From CAJBIL01 sp044359525 (GTDB taxonomy: Bacteria; Pseudomonadota; Gammaproteobacteria; Burkholderiales; Rhodocyclaceae), in assembly GCA_044359525.1 (NCBI GenBank), contig JBIKLY010000106.1, forward strand, positions 1-9,248: a stretch of 9,248 bases of DNA, written 5' to 3'. Position 1 is the first letter of the stretch, and each line of letters begins with the position of its first letter. The notes beneath the pieces were generated by a model. It saw nothing but the letters and a program-made list of their open reading frames with translations. It ran no database searches and was not told where the DNA came from. Below are positions 7,651 to 9,248 of the stretch, piece by piece. A program made the translations under genes and the position numbers.

Positions 7651-7680
7651 AAAAAACAAGCGGCAACGAAAGCGTTGCCG
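7651..7680 (-). terminator. Intrinsic terminator after the diguanylate cyclase gene, in front of ettA
   Basis: A perfect 8-bp stem, CGGCAACG (minus-strand 7680-7673) with CGTTGCCG (7668-7661), has a CTTT loop. It is followed after CTTG by six Ts (7656-7651). It lies 49 bases after the cyclase stop and 37 bases before the ettA ATG. The T-run starts four bases after the stem, which is slightly late for an ideal terminator. Confidence 0.65.
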
Positions 7681-7729
7681 AAAGACGATAGCTTACCCGA
7701 GTGAGCGCGGTTTTTGCTGAGTGAATGTG

Positions 7730-9223
7730 TCAGGCAGGAATTACGTCGGGGTCGATAATCTCGCTGCACACCCGGTTGCGGCCCTCGTGTTTGGCCTGAT
7801 AGAGCAGGGCATCGGCCCGGGAAATAAAGCTTTCCTGTGTTTCGCCAGCACGGTAGGCAACAACCCCCGCGCTAATCGTGACAGATACGCTGTTGCTGTT
7901 GATTTCGTGCTTCTGCTGCTCGATGCGGGCGCGCAGAGTATTGGCGACGCTGGCTGATGCCGGCAGGTCAGTGTTGGTGAGGATGATGAGAAATTCCTCT
8001 CCGCCCCAGCGGCAGGCTATATCGGAGTTGCGCAAGGCTTCTTTCAGTGTGGCCGCCACGCCTTGCAGAACGCGGTCTCCGGCGAGGTGGCCGCGGCTGT
8101 CGTTAAGTTCCTTGAAGCGGTCGATGTCGATCATGATCGCCGACATCGGCGTTTTCTGGCGAGACGCTTCACGCGTACCCTGATCAAGCAATAGTTCAAG
8201 CGCATGACGATTCGCCAGCCCGGTCAGATTATCGGTCGTCGCCATCTGCTCAAGACGGCGCTGGTAGCGGTTGATGGTCAGATGGACGATGAGCAGCACG
8301 GTGAAGGTGATGACGCCGCAAAGCAGCAGATTGAGATAGAGCGTTTGCTGAATTCCGCTCAGTGCCTTGTCTTCTTGCTTGACCACGACGAGATACCATT
8401 TCAGCTCGGGAATGTAGCGCACGTTGAGGAAATGCTGGTGCCCCTGGTTGATGTATTCGAAGGCGCCTTTTCCGGCTTTCAGGATGGCATCCGCCTGCTC
8501 GCGCAGGCCCTCTATTTCACGAATGCTGGCGTATCTTGCCGCTTGGCTGTCAGCACCGCTTTTCCCTGAAAGTACGATGCGGCCCGTGGCGTCGATCAGG
8601 TAGATGTCGCGTTCATAACGTTGCTGGTAATCGGCAATCATGCGTGCTACCGAATCAACCGCCAGGCCGACACCGGTTGCGCCGATGAAGCGCTGCTCGT
8701 AGTCGAAGACCCGGTAGTTGATAAAGATGGTCAGTTTGTCGCGGTTGGCTAGATCCGGGTCAACGTTGATTTCGTATGGCTCGCTCATGCCGCGCACGCG
8801 GAAGTACCAGGCATCGCGCGCTTCTTCTGCGCTCACCGTTTTCAGTGCGCCGCCGGCCTGATAGTAGGAACGGGTTTTTTCCGAGACGAAAAAACTGGTC
8901 ACCGCGCCGTAATGCGCCATCACTTCTTTCAGGTAGCGCGTCATCTGCCCGATATCACGCTCACCGCCGACCACCCAGTCACGCAGGAAAGTGTCGCGCG
9001 ACATCATCGAGGAAATCAGGATCGGACGAACCAGATCCTTCTGGATTTCGGAATAGACGTTATCGGAGGTCAGTGGCAGTTCGGTGGCGACGATCGATTC
9101 GCGGATCGAATCACGCGAAATGAAATAGCTGACCAGTGTCGTGGCCAGAAATCCGGCACTGAGCAGCAGCCAGAGGGCGGTGATCAGCCTGGCCTTGTCG
9201 CTGAGTAATCGGGAGTTTTTCAT
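7730..9223 (-). CDS. Membrane diguanylate cyclase, dCache sensor plus GGDEF domain
   Basis: This 497-residue enzyme makes cyclic di-GMP from two GTP. It has a membrane segment at about 12-34, an extracytoplasmic dCache-like sensor at about 35-290, a second membrane segment at about 294-316 and a cytoplasmic GGDEF domain at about 326-490. In the GGDEF domain are DNLTGLANR (331-339), the metal-binding Asp366 in IDIDRFKELND, and the active-site GGEEF (407-411). An RNSD (398-401) five residues before GGEEF fits the RxxD inhibitory I-site, so product inhibition is expected. The sensor contains a conserved-looking WYF…YEINVDPDLAN…TIFINYRVFD stretch (139-174); its ligand is unknown. The ATG at 9223 has no clear Shine-Dalgarno, and only 25 bases upstream are visible. 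It ends ahead of a terminator and is probably a separate unit from ettA. Confidence 0.95.
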   Translation of the reverse strand: MKNSRLLSDKARLITALWLLLSAGFLATTLVSYFISRDSIRESIVATELPLTSDNVYSEIQKDLVRPILISSMMSRDTFLRDWVVGGERDIGQMTRYLKEVMAHYGAVTSFFVSEKTRSYYQAGGALKTVSAEEARDAWYFRVRGMSEPYEINVDPDLANRDKLTIFINYRVFDYEQRFIGATGVGLAVDSVARMIADYQQRYERDIYLIDATGRIVLSGKSGADSQAARYASIREIEGLREQADAILKAGKGAFEYINQGHQHFLNVRYIPELKWYLVVVKQEDKALSGIQQTLYLNLLLCGVITFTVLLIVHLTINRYQRRLEQMATTDNLTGLANRHALELLLDQGTREASRQKTPMSAIMIDIDRFKELNDSRGHLAGDRVLQGVAATLKEALRNSDIACRWGGEEFLIILTNTDLPASASVANTLRARIEQQKHEINSNSVSVTISAGVVAYRAGETQESFISRADALLYQAKHEGRNRVCSEIIDPDVIPA

Positions 9224-9248
9224 GGGGTATGCTGCATTGTCGGGGGTG

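Overview
The window is about 9.2 kb of gene-dense, GC-rich bacterial chromosome. The protein sequences (EttA, RlhA, SlyX, an RlmI-type methyltransferase) and the codon use suggest a betaproteobacterium, probably of the Rhodocyclaceae/Dechloromonas-Azonexus kind. That placement is inferred from recalled family sequences, not from a search. There is no rRNA or tRNA gene, CRISPR array, transposase or prophage gene.

Layout, left to right. A plus-strand hypothetical gene runs in from the left edge (1-321). It meets, tail to tail, a minus-strand group read from right to left: a YitT-family membrane protein (2880-2272), an RlmI-like SAM-dependent rRNA methyltransferase lacking the PUA domain (2186-1158), and a membrane-anchored alpha/beta hydrolase (1138-338). 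The last two are 19 bases apart and probably co-transcribed. slyX (3002-3205, plus) diverges from yitT. Between slyX and the convergent rlhA lies a 162-base gap. It holds a 95-base, nearly perfect inverted repeat built from ACCAAG-like units, followed by a short tandem heptamer. rlhA (5374-3368, minus), encoding the 23S rRNA C2501 hydroxylase of the U32 family, diverges from a small plus-strand gene of unknown function (5540-5824). That gene has a structured leader, a strong Shine-Dalgarno and a bidirectional terminator. ettA (7623-5959, minus), an ABC-F translation factor, follows. A second hairpin terminator separates it from an upstream dCache-GGDEF diguanylate cyclase (9223-7730, minus).

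Functionally, three minus-strand genes act on the ribosome: rRNA methylation, rRNA hydroxylation and EttA control of the first elongation steps. The rest is signalling (c-di-GMP), envelope (hydrolase, YitT) and unknown. Nothing here looks like a new defence or mobile system. The items most worth a second look are the large ACCAAG inverted repeat, the 94-residue orphan protein with its leader, and the second cysteine quartet at the RlhA C terminus.
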